From Fictibacillus nanhaiensis (GTDB lineage Bacteria > Bacillota > Bacilli > Bacillales > Fictibacillaceae), in NCBI RefSeq assembly GCF_023715445.1, contig NZ_JAMBOD010000002.1, forward strand, positions 62,001-126,000: DNA of 64,000 nucleotides. The letters are read 5' to 3'. Below are positions 41,683 through 51,302 of the stretch, piece after piece (the first letter of the stretch is position 1; each line of letters opens with the position of its first letter). Position numbers and translations under genes: made by a program. Under the pieces are notes generated by a model. It was not told the DNA's origin. It made no database searches and worked only from the letters and a program-made list of their open reading frames with translations.

Positions 41683-41823
41683 TGACAAGTTGATTGGAGC
41701 GCAAGGTGCGAGACTCCTGCGGAACGAGTGGGACAGGTGAGACTCCTGAGGGCGAAAAGCGCCAGGAGGCTCACCGCCCGCCCCGCGGAAAGCGAGCATC
41801 TCGAGCGGAAATCAACCACTTCT
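41683..41823 (-). repeat. MITE-like dispersed repeat, copy 2 (core only)
   Basis: The reverse complement matches the cores of the copies at 9911-10137 and 56691-56983, including GTTGATTTCCG, ATGCTCGCTTTCCGCGGGGC and GCAGGAGTCTCGCACCTT to CCAATCAACTTGTCAATG. The terminal inverted repeats are absent. It lies between aceB and aceA. Confidence 0.8.
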
Positions 41824-41856
41824 ATAAAAAAATAAAAACTTTAAGGAGAGGGACTA

Positions 41857-43143
41857 ATGAATAATTCACGTGTGGAGAAGCTAAAGGAAATGTGGCAAAA
41901 TGAGGAGCGCTGGTCAGGGGTAAGCCGCCCTTATACAGCGGAAGAGGTTATTAAACTGCGCGGGTCGATCGACATTGAACATACCCTTGCAAAACACGGG
42001 GCTGAAAAGTTTTGGAACCTGCTTCAAAATGAAACATATGTAAACGCTTTAGGAGCTTTAACCGGCAATCAGGCGGTTCAGCAGGCAAAGGCAGGTCTGA
42101 AAGCCGTATACTTAAGCGGTTGGCAAGTTGCAGCAGACGCCAACCTTTCAGGAAACATGTATCCGGATCAAAGTTTGTACCCCGCGAACTCTGTACCACA
42201 CGTGGTAAAACGGATTAATTCTGCTCTTCAGCGCGCGGATCAGATTCAGCATTTAGAAGGCGGAAACGAAGTGGATTACTTCTTGCCGATCGTCGCGGAT
42301 GCTGAAGCAGGGTTTGGCGGACAGCTAAACGTGTTCGAATTAATGAAAGGCATGATCGAATCTGGCGCTTCCGCTGTTCACTTTGAAGATCAGCTGTCTT
42401 CTGAGAAAAAATGCGGACACCTTGGCGGAAAAGTTTTGCTGCCTACTCAAACGGCAGTTCGCAACTTGATCTCCGCTCGATTGGCAGCTGACGTGATGGG
42501 GGTTCCGACTGTGCTGATTGCGCGTACGGACGCTGATGCGGCTGATTTAATCACGAGCGACATCGATCCGGTTGACCAGGAGTTCATTATCGGTGAACGT
42601 ACGGCTGAAGGATTTTATCGTACAAGAGCGGGCATCGAACAGGCGATTGCACGCGGTCTCGCTTATGCGCCATACGCTGATTTAATCTGGTGTGAAACGT
42701 CTGAACCAAACTTGGAGCAGGCACAGCGTTTTGCAGATGCCATTCATGAACAGTTCCCTGGCAAACTATTAGCATACAACTGCTCCCCTTCGTTCAACTG
42801 GAAAAAGAAATTGGATGATGCAACGATCGAGACGTTCCAGCAGCAGCTTGCGGCGATGGGCTACAAGTTCCAGTTTGTTACTTTGGCAGGGTTCCACGCG
42901 CTGAACCACAGTATGTTTGAACTGGCAAAAGGCTACAAAGCAAGAGGAATGGGCGCTTATTCGGAGCTTCAGCAAAGAGAGTTTGATAGTGAGATTGATG
43001 GATATACAGCAACACGCCACCAGCGTGAAGTAGGAACAGGCTACTTCGATGAAGTAACACAGCTCGTATCAGGTGGTACAGCTTCTACAACAGCATTGAA
43101 GGGATCGACAGAAGAAGATCAGTTCCAGTCGCAGAAAGCTTAA
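41857..43143 (+). CDS. aceA: isocitrate lyase
   Basis: A 428-residue isocitrate lyase, cleaving isocitrate to succinate and glyoxylate. The catalytic-loop motif KKCGH is present ([18 protein letters not shown]), along with the metal-binding [12 protein letters not shown] and [24 protein letters not shown] precedes the ATG with normal spacing. It follows aceB and ends at a strong hairpin (43184-43215). Together they supply the glyoxylate bypass. Confidence 0.96.
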   Translation: MNNSRVEKLKEMWQNEERWSGVSRPYTAEEVIKLRGSIDIEHTLAKHGAEKFWNLLQNETYVNALGALTGNQAVQQAKAGLKAVYLSGWQVAADANLSGNMYPDQSLYPANSVPHVVKRINSALQRADQIQHLEGGNEVDYFLPIVADAEAGFGGQLNVFELMKGMIESGASAVHFEDQLSSEKKCGHLGGKVLLPTQTAVRNLISARLAADVMGVPTVLIARTDADAADLITSDIDPVDQEFIIGERTAEGFYRTRAGIEQAIARGLAYAPYADLIWCETSEPNLEQAQRFADAIHEQFPGKLLAYNCSPSFNWKKKLDDATIETFQQQLAAMGYKFQFVTLAGFHALNHSMFELAKGYKARGMGAYSELQQREFDSEIDGYTATRHQREVGTGYFDEVTQLVSGGTASTTALKGSTEEDQFQSQKA

Positions 43144-43183
43144 TCGTTGAAACAGATAGAGTAAGTGGATAGGAGAAAAATAG

Positions 43184-43218
43184 AAAGGACAGGAGAATGG
43201 AGTCTCCTGTCCTTTGTT
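43184..43218 (+). terminator. hairpin after aceA
   Basis: AAAGGACAGGAGA (43184-43196) pairs perfectly with TCTCCTGTCCTTT (43203-43215). The T tail is weak (GTTGGTGTTTTTT) but the stem is long. Confidence 0.75.
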
Positions 43219-43227
43219 GGTGTTTTT

Positions 43228-43385
43228 TACGGTACGTGTTCTTATATTTGTTACACGTTTGCTCAGACTCATTGGGGTTTCGCTCAAAAACCTCGAGTTA
43301 CGCTCAAGATCCTCTCGCTACGCTCAAACTACCTTTAGTTTCGCTCAAAATCTTCCTTTTTCGCTCAAAGTACCTTTTTCATCAT
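43228..43385 (-). repeat. family I repeat, copy C
   Basis: GCTCA cores at 43261, 43282, 43302, 43322, 43343 and 43363 give steps of 21, 20, 20, 21 and 20 nt. The flank TTTACGGTACGTGTTCTT and the ACGTGT/ACACGT hairpin end match copies A and B. The 20-nt steps break the shared reading frame seen in A and B. Confidence 0.8.
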
Positions 43386-43392
43386 AAAAAAT

Positions 43393-43416
43393 GGGGACAG
43401 ACCCGGGTCTGTCCCC
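43393..43416. repeat. fused REP-like palindrome R7
   Basis: A perfect 24-bp palindrome, GGGGACAGACCC followed by its complement GGGTCTGTCCCC, with no loop. It reads as two REP half-units joined head to head. It lies 15 nt after the end of the ABC-2 permease stop (minus strand) and could terminate that gene. Confidence 0.8.
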
Positions 43417-43430
43417 TACAAATTGACCGA

Positions 43431-44390
43431 TTAAGCTTTCACATCGCGCTTTTGGAAGACTGTGAACGTGATGGCTAGCATCACTGCAGTATAAATCGCA
43501 AGCATGCTAATGGAAAACGGCAGTGTCAAATCTTTGATCAGCTGGTTTTGCCCATCAATCAATGTACTGAGGTCCATGTTCGCAAACAGCGTGTAGATGA
43601 TCCAATCTTTGTTCGCGAGCAGCATAACGATCGTGTTTCCTGCAAACATCGTGAACATCGCTACACCGATTGCCACAGAGTTACTCATGAAGAGTGTCGA
43701 GATCATGAACGACAATGCTACAAGTGCGGTCAATTCAATAAACTCTACACCGATGTTCGCAAAGACATATTCAACGACCATTCTTTCTTTTACGGTTTGG
43801 TCATCGGAAACGATTAAATATGATTGATCAATCCCGCCAAATCCATAGGCGAGACCGCCCACTAGCCATGTGGCTATAATTACAACGAGCCACATCACAA
43901 ACGCAAAGCCGAGCGTCGCAAGGAACTTCGACAATAATATCTTCCACCTGCTGTAAGGGCGAATCAGCAGCATCTTGATCGTTCCTTTAGAAAACTCACT
44001 TGAAACGATATCACTCGCCACAACGATAACGAACAACCCGATCAAGGATGAGATCGGAGCCATGTCCTTCATGTACTGCCATGTTGTTTTCTCGTATGGC
44101 GAGATGTCATTTTTAATCATATATTCGTTCTGTTTGATGTTTGTCTCCAACATATCAATATAGAACTCATCGTCGTTGTTCTTTTTCGCTTCATCTAGCA
44201 CTTTTTTATCTTCTTCCATCGTCTGCGTGAGCTCTTGCTTCCAGTTCTCGTTCACTTCAACATCGGTCGTCACTTTATCGTAAACAGCTACACCGATAAT
44301 AATCAAAATAGGAATCGCGATAAAAATCCATGTTCTTATTCTGCTAAAAATCTTAATCCACTCATTCGTTAACAGGGACAGCCATTTCAT
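43431..44390 (-). CDS. ABC-2 type transporter permease
   Basis: A 319-residue permease with six hydrophobic helices; the N-terminal WLSLLTNEWIKIFSRIRTWIFIAIPILIII and a large extracytoplasmic loop (about 40-110) are typical of ABC-2 exporters, as is EFSKGTIKMLLIRPYSRWKI. It overlaps its ATPase partner by 29 nt. The pair resembles bacitracin/lantibiotic-type or generic exporters, but no specificity is evident and no two-component system is adjacent. Confidence 0.9.
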   Translation of the reverse strand: MKWLSLLTNEWIKIFSRIRTWIFIAIPILIIIGVAVYDKVTTDVEVNENWKQELTQTMEEDKKVLDEAKKNNDDEFYIDMLETNIKQNEYMIKNDISPYEKTTWQYMKDMAPISSLIGLFVIVVASDIVSSEFSKGTIKMLLIRPYSRWKILLSKFLATLGFAFVMWLVVIIATWLVGGLAYGFGGIDQSYLIVSDDQTVKERMVVEYVFANIGVEFIELTALVALSFMISTLFMSNSVAIGVAMFTMFAGNTIVMLLANKDWIIYTLFANMDLSTLIDGQNQLIKDLTLPFSISMLAIYTAVMLAITFTVFQKRDVKA

Positions 44391-45312
44391 TTAGATCGCC
44401 CCCTTTCTTCGTCATCTCTAAGAACCGCTCTTCCAGCGTTTTCGTTTTGCGCTGAATGCCCACAACGAGAATACCTGCTAGAACAAGCTGTTTATTTAAT
44501 TCTGCGATTGATTTTACATCCGCCGTCTGAACAATAAGCTCATTCCCTGACTCCACTACATCCAACTCAGGATTGATCTCAGCAAGAACCTGCTTCGCCT
44601 GGTGTACATCGCCTTCGATCTGGAAATGAACTTTTACATCTGCTTCAACTTCCTTGCTCTGTATCTCATCGATCCGAACCATTTTCCCGTGCTGAATGAT
44701 GGCAACACGGTCACACATCATCTGCATCTCTGCAAGCATATGAGAAGACACGATGACAGACGTGCCGTTGTTCGCAAGCAAACGCAAATAGTTTCTTAAA
44801 TCATAGATTCCTTGAGGATCAAGTCCGTTCGTAGGTTCGTCTAGAATTAACACGTTCGGCTTATGTAAAAGCGCCTGAGCGACACCAAGACGCTGTCTCA
44901 TCCCGAGTGAATACGTTTTTACCTTGTCATGAATGGCGTACTCTAAGTCTACGAGCTTAATCACTTCATCTATTCTTTCTTCTGTGACACCAGGCATGAT
45001 TCTCGCGTACTGCATCAAGTTTTTGTAGCCCGACATAAACTCGTAAAGCTGAGGGTTTTCAACGATTGCACCCACTTGCTCCATCGCTTTTTCATAGTTT
45101 TCCCGAACGTTGATGCCATTAATCGAAACGTCACCGTCCGTAATCGAAATCAGCCCTACAATCATTCGGATCGTCGTTGTCTTACCCGCACCGTTCGGCC
45201 CGAGCAAGCCAAAGATCTCTCCTTCTCTGACAGAGAAAGATAAGTCATCGACAATCGTTTTACCCTTAATCTTTTTGGTCAAATTTTTAAGCTCCAGCGT
45301 ATGTGTTGTCAT
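44362..45312 (-). CDS. ABC transporter ATP-binding protein
   Basis: A 316-residue ATPase: Walker A GLLGPNGAGKTTTIRMI, signature YSLGMRQRLGVAQA, Walker B VLILDEPTNGLDPQG and H-loop VIVSSHMLAEM. The C-terminal 80 residues (DVKVHFQIEGDVHQAKQV) form the extra domain seen in BcrA/NatA-type exporters. First gene of a two-gene operon with the ABC-2 permease. Confidence 0.93.
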   Translation of the reverse strand: MTTHTLELKNLTKKIKGKTIVDDLSFSVREGEIFGLLGPNGAGKTTTIRMIVGLISITDGDVSINGINVRENYEKAMEQVGAIVENPQLYEFMSGYKNLMQYARIMPGVTEERIDEVIKLVDLEYAIHDKVKTYSLGMRQRLGVAQALLHKPNVLILDEPTNGLDPQGIYDLRNYLRLLANNGTSVIVSSHMLAEMQMMCDRVAIIQHGKMVRIDEIQSKEVEADVKVHFQIEGDVHQAKQVLAEINPELDVVESGNELIVQTADVKSIAELNKQLVLAGILVVGIQRKTKTLEERFLEMTKKGGDLNEMAVPVNE

Positions 45313-45412
45313 AGTTCCTCCTATCCTATCTCTCTAACATATCCTGCATCTATAAATACGAATGAGAAAAGATAATAGTTTCATAAATTTGTAAAATAAT
45401 CCATTTTAGTGG

Positions 45413-45455
45413 ATAGGGGTGGGGGTAGGGGACAGACCCCTACCCCTACCCCTAT
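45413..45455. repeat. long REP-like palindrome R8 (GGGGTA tandem arms)
   Basis: A 19-nt left arm (45413-45431) and 19-nt right arm (45437-45455) are complementary with one mismatch around ACAGA. Each arm is three GGGGT/ACCCC units. It overlaps the stop region of the EamA gene at 45452 and lies behind the ABC ATPase start. Confidence 0.75.
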
Positions 45456-46360
45456 GCGGTTTTTCTCCGCTGCTGTTCTATTTTTGTCAGGCGTGTTGAG
45501 ATATAGACGCCGCAAATTACAAAAACACCGCCAGCCGCTTGGTACCAGGCAAGTTTTTCATCGATAAAAATCACAGCAAATATGGCGGCGAATACCGGAA
45601 TCAAGTTAAGAAAAATCCCTGCTTTATTCGGACCAACTCGTTCTACAGCCGTGTTCCATGACATAAATGCAACAATAGACGCAAAAACACCTGTATAAAG
45701 AATCGTTAAAATCGATCCTGCCGACCACACGATTTCAGTCGTTCTCGCCTCTTGGATAAAGAATGGAAGTAAAATTACTATACCAAGAACCATCGATACT
45801 GCAAAGGTACTATATCCTGGTAATTTACCAGCATTTTGTTTCACTAATAAAGAATAGATGCTCCAGCAAATAACCGCTGCGATAACAATTAAATCCCCTG
45901 TGTTAAACGAAAACTTAAGCAATACATCGAGTGAACCTTGAGAGATAATAATAAGCAGCCCCGCCAATGACAGTATGGTTCCAATGATTTGATTTCGGTT
46001 CAATCGTTCCCCCAGCATGAAAAAGGACAGCATATAGATGATAATTGGTGTTGAAGTATTAACAAGGGATGCGTTGATGGAAGTCGTGTAATGAAGCGCA
46101 ATGTACAAGAGCGTGTTGAATCCGGTCACCCCTGTAAATGCCATGAGCAGCACGATAGGCCATCTCTTTTTCACAGCCGGCCATTCTTTTTTCATTAATG
46201 GCCATACGAATGGCAAAAAAATGAGGAATGCTGTGCACCATCTCAAAAAAGATAATGAAACAGGCGGCAAACTACTCGTAATGGCCCGTCCGATCACGAA
46301 ATTTCCTCCCCAAATTAACGTAGCCACAACAAGCAGTACATATGGATTCCATTTTTTCAT
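45452..46360 (-). CDS. EamA family drug/metabolite transporter
   Basis: A 302-residue ten-helix DMT transporter with two EamA repeats: VLLVVATLIWGGNFVIGRAI, TGFNTLLYIALHYTTSINAS, then VCWSIYSLLVKQNAG and the end FGAVIFIDEKLAWYQAAGGVFVICGVYIS-like text. ATG 46360 is chosen because GGTGAG is about 8 nt upstream; GTG 46372 is alternative. Substrate unknown. It is divergent from a second EamA gene. Confidence 0.88.
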   Translation of the reverse strand: MKKWNPYVLLVVATLIWGGNFVIGRAITSSLPPVSLSFLRWCTAFLIFLPFVWPLMKKEWPAVKKRWPIVLLMAFTGVTGFNTLLYIALHYTTSINASLVNTSTPIIIYMLSFFMLGERLNRNQIIGTILSLAGLLIIISQGSLDVLLKFSFNTGDLIVIAAVICWSIYSLLVKQNAGKLPGYSTFAVSMVLGIVILLPFFIQEARTTEIVWSAGSILTILYTGVFASIVAFMSWNTAVERVGPNKAGIFLNLIPVFAAIFAVIFIDEKLAWYQAAGGVFVICGVYISTRLTKIEQQRRKTA

Positions 46361-46385
46361 CGTTGGTCTCACCGCTTTTCTGTAA

Positions 46386-46490
46386 ATTAGGTCTGTTTGA
46401 CGAGTAATTAAGTCTAAATGCGAATGGATTAAGTCTTCTCAGATCTGAATTAGGTCTAAATAATAATAAATAGGTCTTTCGACAAATCTA
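46386..46490 (+). repeat. family II 21-nt-period repeat, five-unit array
   Basis: Five units of exactly 21 nt start at 46386, 46407, 46428, 46449 and 46470. The first nine bases of the first four are ATTARGTCT (R is A or G); the fifth begins ATAGGTCT and ends TTTCGACAAAT, as in the array at 38977-39030. It lies between the two divergent EamA genes. Confidence 0.85.
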
Positions 46491-46690
46491 TTATATTCCT
46501 CTCACTATATCAAGCTCTTTTTCCAGCAGAAATAGTTCTGCTTATCTCCAGTTAAATTAGTAATTTCGCCTCAATCTTATAATCTGAAGAATTTTCTCTT
46601 TAAAAATTTTTACAATGAGGTACAATTGAAACTAAAATCATTTTAATACTTTACTTCGTTAAGTAAAAGCAGAAGAAAGAAGATGACGTG

Positions 46691-47608
46691 ATGAAGCCAT
46701 ACCGAACGTATTTGATACTATTTTTTGTTATGATCGCGTGGGGTTTGAACGTAACAGCGACGAAAATTCTCGTTACGAACTTTTTACCCGTTACCATAAC
46801 GGGCATCCGTGTGTTAACGGCTGGATTAACGGTATTTTTGCTTCTTTTTTTTATAAAAAAGGTCCGATGGCTAACGAAAAAGGAATTCTGGTACGTATTT
46901 GTTGCCTCTATCTTTAATGTGGTGGCCCATCACTATTATTTGTCGATCGGACTAACCGGAACGACCGCGACGAACGGCGGATTAATCATGGGAATGTCAC
47001 CGCTTCTGACAACGATTCTTGCTATTCTTTTTATTGGCGCACCATTAACACTGCTGCGTGCTGTTGGTTTGTTGTTAGGGTTTACAGGAGTTGCTTTCAT
47101 CGTCCTTGAAGGCAGCGAAGTTACAGGTATCTCGTTTGGAGATGCCTACATTCTCTTATCGGTACTCACACAGGCGGTAAGTTTTATCTTAATTAAACGT
47201 GTAGCGCATACACTCGATCCTCGCTTGATGACAGGATATATGATGGTGATCGGTTCGCTTTTCTTAATCGTGATCGGGTTATTTGAAGAACCTGAAGGCT
47301 TTGCGGGAGTGGCTGAAAATTCAACCGTTGCGTTATGGCTGATATACTTCGCTTCTGCCTGTATTGCAACAGCGGTGGGGCACATGCTCTATAATGAGGC
47401 AATCGGAAAGATCGGTGCATCAGAAGCTTCCATCTTCATTAATTTGAATCCTTTCTTTGCTCTAGTCGGTGCATATTTATTCTTAAATGAAAAAATCGGA
47501 TTTCAGCACATCTTCGGCTTTTTACTTATCATTTCAGGGGTTCTTTTAGGTTCAGGAGCCGTTGAGGAAATCCGGAATAAAAGATTGCGTAAAAAAGATG
47601 CCGCTTAA
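46691..47608 (+). CDS. EamA family drug/metabolite transporter
   Basis: A 305-residue ten-helix DMT transporter: TYLILFFVMIAWGLNVTATK, HHYYLSIGLTGTTATNGGLI, YILLSVLTQAVSFILIKRVA and IGKIGASEASIFINLNPFFA. ATG 46691 is used; its ribosome-binding site is only moderate and a GTG at 46688 is possible. It is convergent with thiF across a strong shared terminator. Substrate unknown. Confidence 0.88.
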   Translation: MKPYRTYLILFFVMIAWGLNVTATKILVTNFLPVTITGIRVLTAGLTVFLLLFFIKKVRWLTKKEFWYVFVASIFNVVAHHYYLSIGLTGTTATNGGLIMGMSPLLTTILAILFIGAPLTLLRAVGLLLGFTGVAFIVLEGSEVTGISFGDAYILLSVLTQAVSFILIKRVAHTLDPRLMTGYMMVIGSLFLIVIGLFEEPEGFAGVAENSTVALWLIYFASACIATAVGHMLYNEAIGKIGASEASIFINLNPFFALVGAYLFLNEKIGFQHIFGFLLIISGVLLGSGAVEEIRNKRLRKKDAA

Positions 47609-47625
47609 ATGATAGCGGCATCTTA
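47596..47625. terminator. bidirectional terminator between EamA gene and thiF
   Basis: AAGATGCCGCT (47596-47606) pairs perfectly with AGCGGCATCTT (47615-47625); it overlaps the stop of the EamA gene. Confidence 0.88.
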
Positions 47626-47628
47626 CTT

Positions 47629-48645
47629 TTATCCAAGATATTTGTGGTAAAGGGACTTAGCTTCCGCCGTACTCTTTGTCCCGTGAATAAGAGCTCGTCC
47701 GTCTTTAAACAATACCATTCGCATCGGCCCGTTTTGAAAGGATAGCAGATAACCATTGCTATGCACATTCCCATGGTCGAATAGAGCTTTTTCCACGGAT
47801 TTAAAATCAAGGTCTTTATTAGTAGCAGGCCTGATCTGTACCGTATCTCTTCCGCATAAAACGGCTGCCTTTAACTCTGACGACTTTTCTAAATACGGAT
47901 AGGTTGCGTTCTCACCGCATGAAGGACAATCGGGCTTTTTCGCCTTTTCCATGTTAAGTGCCATCTGCTGGTTGTTCCAGAGGTCGAAGGTAACAATCCC
48001 CTTCCTTACAGATTTTAAATCTTCAACTAAAATTTTCAGGGCCTCCGTGGTTTGGAAAGCAGCGACCATCTGTACTGCCGGCGCGATGATCCCTGCTGTA
48101 TCACAGGTCTGGCCATTCGCCGGTATCTTCTCCAAGAAACAGTTCAAGCATGGTCCTTCACCAGGGAGGATCGTGAAGCTGATCCCGTAACTTCCTACAC
48201 ATGCCCCGTATACCCAAGGAACCCTATGTTTTTGAGCGAGATCATTGATTAACAGACGGGTTTCAAAGTTATCCGTCGCATCCATAATTAAATCAATGCC
48301 TTTAACGAGTTCCTCTGCTTCCTCGATCCCCATATCCATAACATGTGCTTCTATCTCTACTTCAGAATTGATCTCTGTTAATCGTTTTTTTGCAGCGATC
48401 ACTTTTGGGAGCTGATTCTCAGCATCTTTTTCACTGTATAACTGCTGCCTTTGCAGGTTCGTCCAATCCACGTAATCTCTGTCTACGATCACGAGCCTTT
48501 TTACCCCCGCACGGGTCAATGCTTCAGCACTCGCTGCACCAAGCGCACCGGCCCCTACGATCATAACGCTTTTTTGGCGTATTCTCGCTTGCCCCTCTTT
48601 ACCTATCGGGCTAAATAATTCTTGTCTAGAATATCTTTCATTCAA
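47629..48645 (-). CDS. thiF: thiamine biosynthesis adenylyltransferase ThiF
   Basis: A 338-residue E1-like enzyme that adenylates the C-terminal Gly-Gly of ThiS. Markers: [16 protein letters not shown], the nucleotide loop [15 protein letters not shown], the [14 protein letters not shown] motif, and zinc cysteines in PCLNCFLE and [10 protein letters not shown]. The C-terminal 90 residues form a rhodanese-like or ThiF-extra domain. It is the last gene of the tenI-thiO-thiS-thiG-thiF operon and overlaps thiG by 4 nt. Confidence 0.93.
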   Translation of the reverse strand: MNERYSRQELFSPIGKEGQARIRQKSVMIVGAGALGAASAEALTRAGVKRLVIVDRDYVDWTNLQRQQLYSEKDAENQLPKVIAAKKRLTEINSEVEIEAHVMDMGIEEAEELVKGIDLIMDATDNFETRLLINDLAQKHRVPWVYGACVGSYGISFTILPGEGPCLNCFLEKIPANGQTCDTAGIIAPAVQMVAAFQTTEALKILVEDLKSVRKGIVTFDLWNNQQMALNMEKAKKPDCPSCGENATYPYLEKSSELKAAVLCGRDTVQIRPATNKDLDFKSVEKALFDHGNVHSNGYLLSFQNGPMRMVLFKDGRALIHGTKSTAEAKSLYHKYLG

Positions 48646-49409
48646 TTCACACTCAACCCTTCTAAAGGACTGCTCGCTGCTGCCGTTTCTTTTTTCGGTA
48701 TTCTGCCTGCTTCATATCCTAATAAACCAGCTTCCACAGCTAGTTTCATCGCTTCGGCCATCTTTACAGGATCTTTTGCACCCGCTACAGCTGTGTTCAG
48801 CAGTACACCCTCTGCTCCTAATTCCATCGCGATCATCGCGTCAGAGGGTGAGCCGATACCCGCATCTACAATAACGGGGATAGTGGCTTGTTCGATAATA
48901 AACTTTAAATACAGCGGGTTGATGATTCCTTGGCCTGAACCGATCGGCGATGCAGCCGGCATGACAGCATGGGCACCTAAATCCTGCAAACGCCGAGCTA
49001 ATACAACATCATCTGAGGTGTAAGGCAGAACGATGAATCCTTCTTTTAATAGTTCTTCTGTCGCTTTTAAGGTTTCAACCGGATCCGGAAGCAGCGTTTT
49101 GTCGCATCCGATCACTTCTACCTTTACCATATCACATAATCCCGACGCTTTTGCGAGTTTTGCGATCCGAACAGCTTCTTCAGCTGTTTTTGCTCCAGCC
49201 GTGTTGGGCAGCAGCGTATATTTTTTTAAATCCAATGTTTCTAAAAAGTTCGGCTGGCTGTCTACAAAGATGTTCAATCTGCGAACAGCAAACGTTAAAA
49301 TTTCTGAGCATGAAGCTTCTACCGCTTTTTTCTGCGTCTCCAGATCGGGATACTTGCCTGTTCCTAAAAGAAGTCTTGATGAAAACGTATACGGTCCAAT
49401 TTTTAACAT
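48642..49409 (-). CDS. thiG: thiazole synthase ThiG
   Basis: A 255-residue thiazole synthase starting [20 protein letters not shown]. The TIM-barrel markers are present: [47 protein letters not shown] and [20 protein letters not shown] with [16 protein letters not shown]. It makes the thiazole phosphate of thiamine from DXP, dehydroglycine and ThiS thiocarboxylate. GGAGG directly precedes ATG 49409; a longer in-frame start at 49451 would overlap thiS. Confidence 0.95.
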   Translation of the reverse strand: MLKIGPYTFSSRLLLGTGKYPDLETQKKAVEASCSEILTFAVRRLNIFVDSQPNFLETLDLKKYTLLPNTAGAKTAEEAVRIAKLAKASGLCDMVKVEVIGCDKTLLPDPVETLKATEELLKEGFIVLPYTSDDVVLARRLQDLGAHAVMPAASPIGSGQGIINPLYLKFIIEQATIPVIVDAGIGSPSDAMIAMELGAEGVLLNTAVAGAKDPVKMAEAMKLAVEAGLLGYEAGRIPKKETAAASSPLEGLSVN

Positions 49410-49410
49410 A

Positions 49411-49614
49411 TTATCCTCCTCCAACGAAACGCACGAGTTCAATGTTGTCATGCTTCTTAATCTCGGTTTCGCCTTGTTTATGGTTTGAAATAATTTCCTT
49501 GTTGATCTCTGCTATGATTACTTGATCCTGCAGCTGCAGGTGTATCAGTAAATCCTTTAAGGTTTGGATCTTTTCAGGTATTTCAACCTGCTCTCCATTA
49601 ATTTGAAGCTTCAT
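49411..49614 (-). CDS. thiS: sulfur carrier protein ThiS
   Basis: A 67-residue ubiquitin-like sulfur carrier, [20 protein letters not shown], ending VRFVGGG with the C-terminal Gly-Gly that ThiF adenylates and that becomes the thiocarboxylate. It overlaps the thiO stop by 17 nt and ends 1 nt before thiG. The short length and the GG tail make the call secure. Confidence 0.95.
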   Translation of the reverse strand: MKLQINGEQVEIPEKIQTLKDLLIHLQLQDQVIIAEINKEIISNHKQGETEIKKHDNIELVRFVGGG

Positions 49615-50686
49615 TCGCAAATGCCTGCCTTTCTTTTTGCATGATTTCCTCAGCCACCATGATACCTGTGATCGGCGAAAGTAAGATCCCGTTTCGGTAA
49701 TGGCCTGCTGCGATAAAAAGCTGTTCATACTCTTTATGTTCACCGATATACGGCTCACCTTTTCTTAATTGAGGACGTATGCCTGTCCACGCTTTTTCAA
49801 ATTGGTCATCCACCACACCCGGAACGATTTCCTTCGCCATCTCCATTAACTGAAACAATCCTCGGAAGGATACATTCTCGTCAAATCGGTCTGGAATCGA
49901 GGTTGCGCCAACTATGATCCGGTTACCCTTTTTAGGTACAAGATAACAATTTTTATACTTTACCGTCCCTTTTAGGATCGGTCTATTCGTTGTAAAAGAC
50001 AGGCATTCCCCTTTTACAGGAACCATTTCAAGAGTGGGATCCAGCTCACTGCTCCAGACTCCCCCTGCTAAAATGGTGTTTCGTGCGAAGATCGCATCTC
50101 TTTTCGTATGGACACCTCTGACACAGTTATCATGCCTGATAAAAGAAACAACTTCCGAATACTCCCTCACTTCTGCACCAAGTGCTATTGCGGATTTTAG
50201 AAACGCTTCTGTCAGCTTTTTTGGTGAAACCTGTCCATCCCTTGGTAAATACAGCGCACCTTGTGCTTTTTTGGAAATAGCAGGCTCTCTTTCAAACAGC
50301 TCAGAAGCAGTCAGCCAGTAGGCGTCTTCCCCTGATTGCTGATCTTGTTCGCCCCGTCTTTGATGAAGTACGGCTTCATCCTCTGTAAAGGCTAGCTGAT
50401 AGATTCCTTCTTCAATCAGCTCAATATCGATGCCGCTCAAACGGTATAGTTCTTCTGAAAGCGTTTGGAACAAATCTCTGCTTTTTATAGCGAGGGGATA
50501 GAGAGGATCGTTACACGTAAATTCCATCTGTGCCCCTAGCATTCCAGCTGCTGCTCCGGATGCTTTTCCTGCGACGCTTCCTTTTTCAAGCAAGATCACT
50601 TTTTTATTCTGTTTGGCAAGATGGTAGGCAATGGAACAGCCGATTACCCCGCCGCCGACGATGACCGCATCATATATACTGCTCAT
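49598..50686 (-). CDS. thiO: glycine oxidase ThiO
   Basis: A 362-residue FAD enzyme oxidising glycine to iminoacetate for the thiazole ring. The dinucleotide-binding motif is YDAVIVGGGVIGCSIAYHLA; later come SAGAAAGMLGAQ-like text, ARNTILAGGVWSSEL, and the C-terminal FIAAGHYRNGILLSPITG. ATG 50686 has GGAGGTG upstream; longer in-frame starts overlap tenI. Overlaps tenI by 17 nt and thiS by 17 nt. Confidence 0.94.
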   Translation of the reverse strand: MSSIYDAVIVGGGVIGCSIAYHLAKQNKKVILLEKGSVAGKASGAAAGMLGAQMEFTCNDPLYPLAIKSRDLFQTLSEELYRLSGIDIELIEEGIYQLAFTEDEAVLHQRRGEQDQQSGEDAYWLTASELFEREPAISKKAQGALYLPRDGQVSPKKLTEAFLKSAIALGAEVREYSEVVSFIRHDNCVRGVHTKRDAIFARNTILAGGVWSSELDPTLEMVPVKGECLSFTTNRPILKGTVKYKNCYLVPKKGNRIIVGATSIPDRFDENVSFRGLFQLMEMAKEIVPGVVDDQFEKAWTGIRPQLRKGEPYIGEHKEYEQLFIAAGHYRNGILLSPITGIMVAEEIMQKERQAFANEASN

Positions 50687-51296
50687 CCCACACCTCCAGA
50701 TAATTTCTGTATTCAATAACCGACTGCAGTGGAGAAGGCGCTTCCAAAACACCAGACATCACTGCGATTCCAGAAGCGCCTGCAGCCATAACATCCGATA
50801 CCTGCAACGGTCGTATACCACCGATAGCAATGACCGGCATTGTCGTTTGGCCAATTATTTTTTTTAGCTGCTCCAATCCTTTAGGCTCTTTGTCCGGTTT
50901 AGACTGCGTATGAAAGATGTGTCCATACAGGAGAAGATCTGCTCCATGCCGCTCAGCATATCTCGCTTCTTCCATAGAGTGGACGGAACAGCCAATCGTT
51001 AATTCAGAAAATGCAGGCCGGACAAAAGCCAGATCCAGGCTTTGAAACCCAAGCTGTACACCTCTTGTTTGACAGCACACCGCGACATCTACTCGATCAT
51101 TTACGATTACTTTTGATAAGGGCACACCTGCCTGTGCGAGTTTCATAATTAAACTTACAAGCTCTTTCGCTGATTTTGATTTTTCACGGATATGAAGAGC
51201 GGTGATATACGGGTGGATGTCCTTCATGATCTCAATCAGTACGTTGTCAGATTGCCTTCCCGTTGACACAATATGCAGCTGTTTACGTATTTTCAC
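50670..51296 (-). CDS. tenI: thiazole tautomerase TenI
   Basis: A 208-residue thiamine-phosphate-synthase-like TIM barrel, first gene of the operon. Typical segments: YITALHIREKSKSAKELVSL, ADLLLYGHIFHTQSKPDKEP, GLEQLKKIIGQTTMPVIAIG and AAGASGIAVMSGVLEAPS. TenI aromatises the thiazole product rather than making thiamine phosphate. Start GTG 51296; a GGAGGTGG site lies inside the riboswitch terminator, so ribosome access may also be switched. The B. subtilis tenA gene that usually precedes it is absent here. Confidence 0.9.
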   Translation of the reverse strand: MKIRKQLHIVSTGRQSDNVLIEIMKDIHPYITALHIREKSKSAKELVSLIMKLAQAGVPLSKVIVNDRVDVAVCCQTRGVQLGFQSLDLAFVRPAFSELTIGCSVHSMEEARYAERHGADLLLYGHIFHTQSKPDKEPKGLEQLKKIIGQTTMPVIAIGGIRPLQVSDVMAAGASGIAVMSGVLEAPSPLQSVIEYRNYLEVWDEQYI

Positions 51297-51302
51297 AATA
51301 AA

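Noticed and set aside
43184-43215. The aceA hairpin as a member of the REP family
   Set aside because: Its stem lacks the GGGGTCTG core and matches no other copy; it is a simple terminator-like hairpin.
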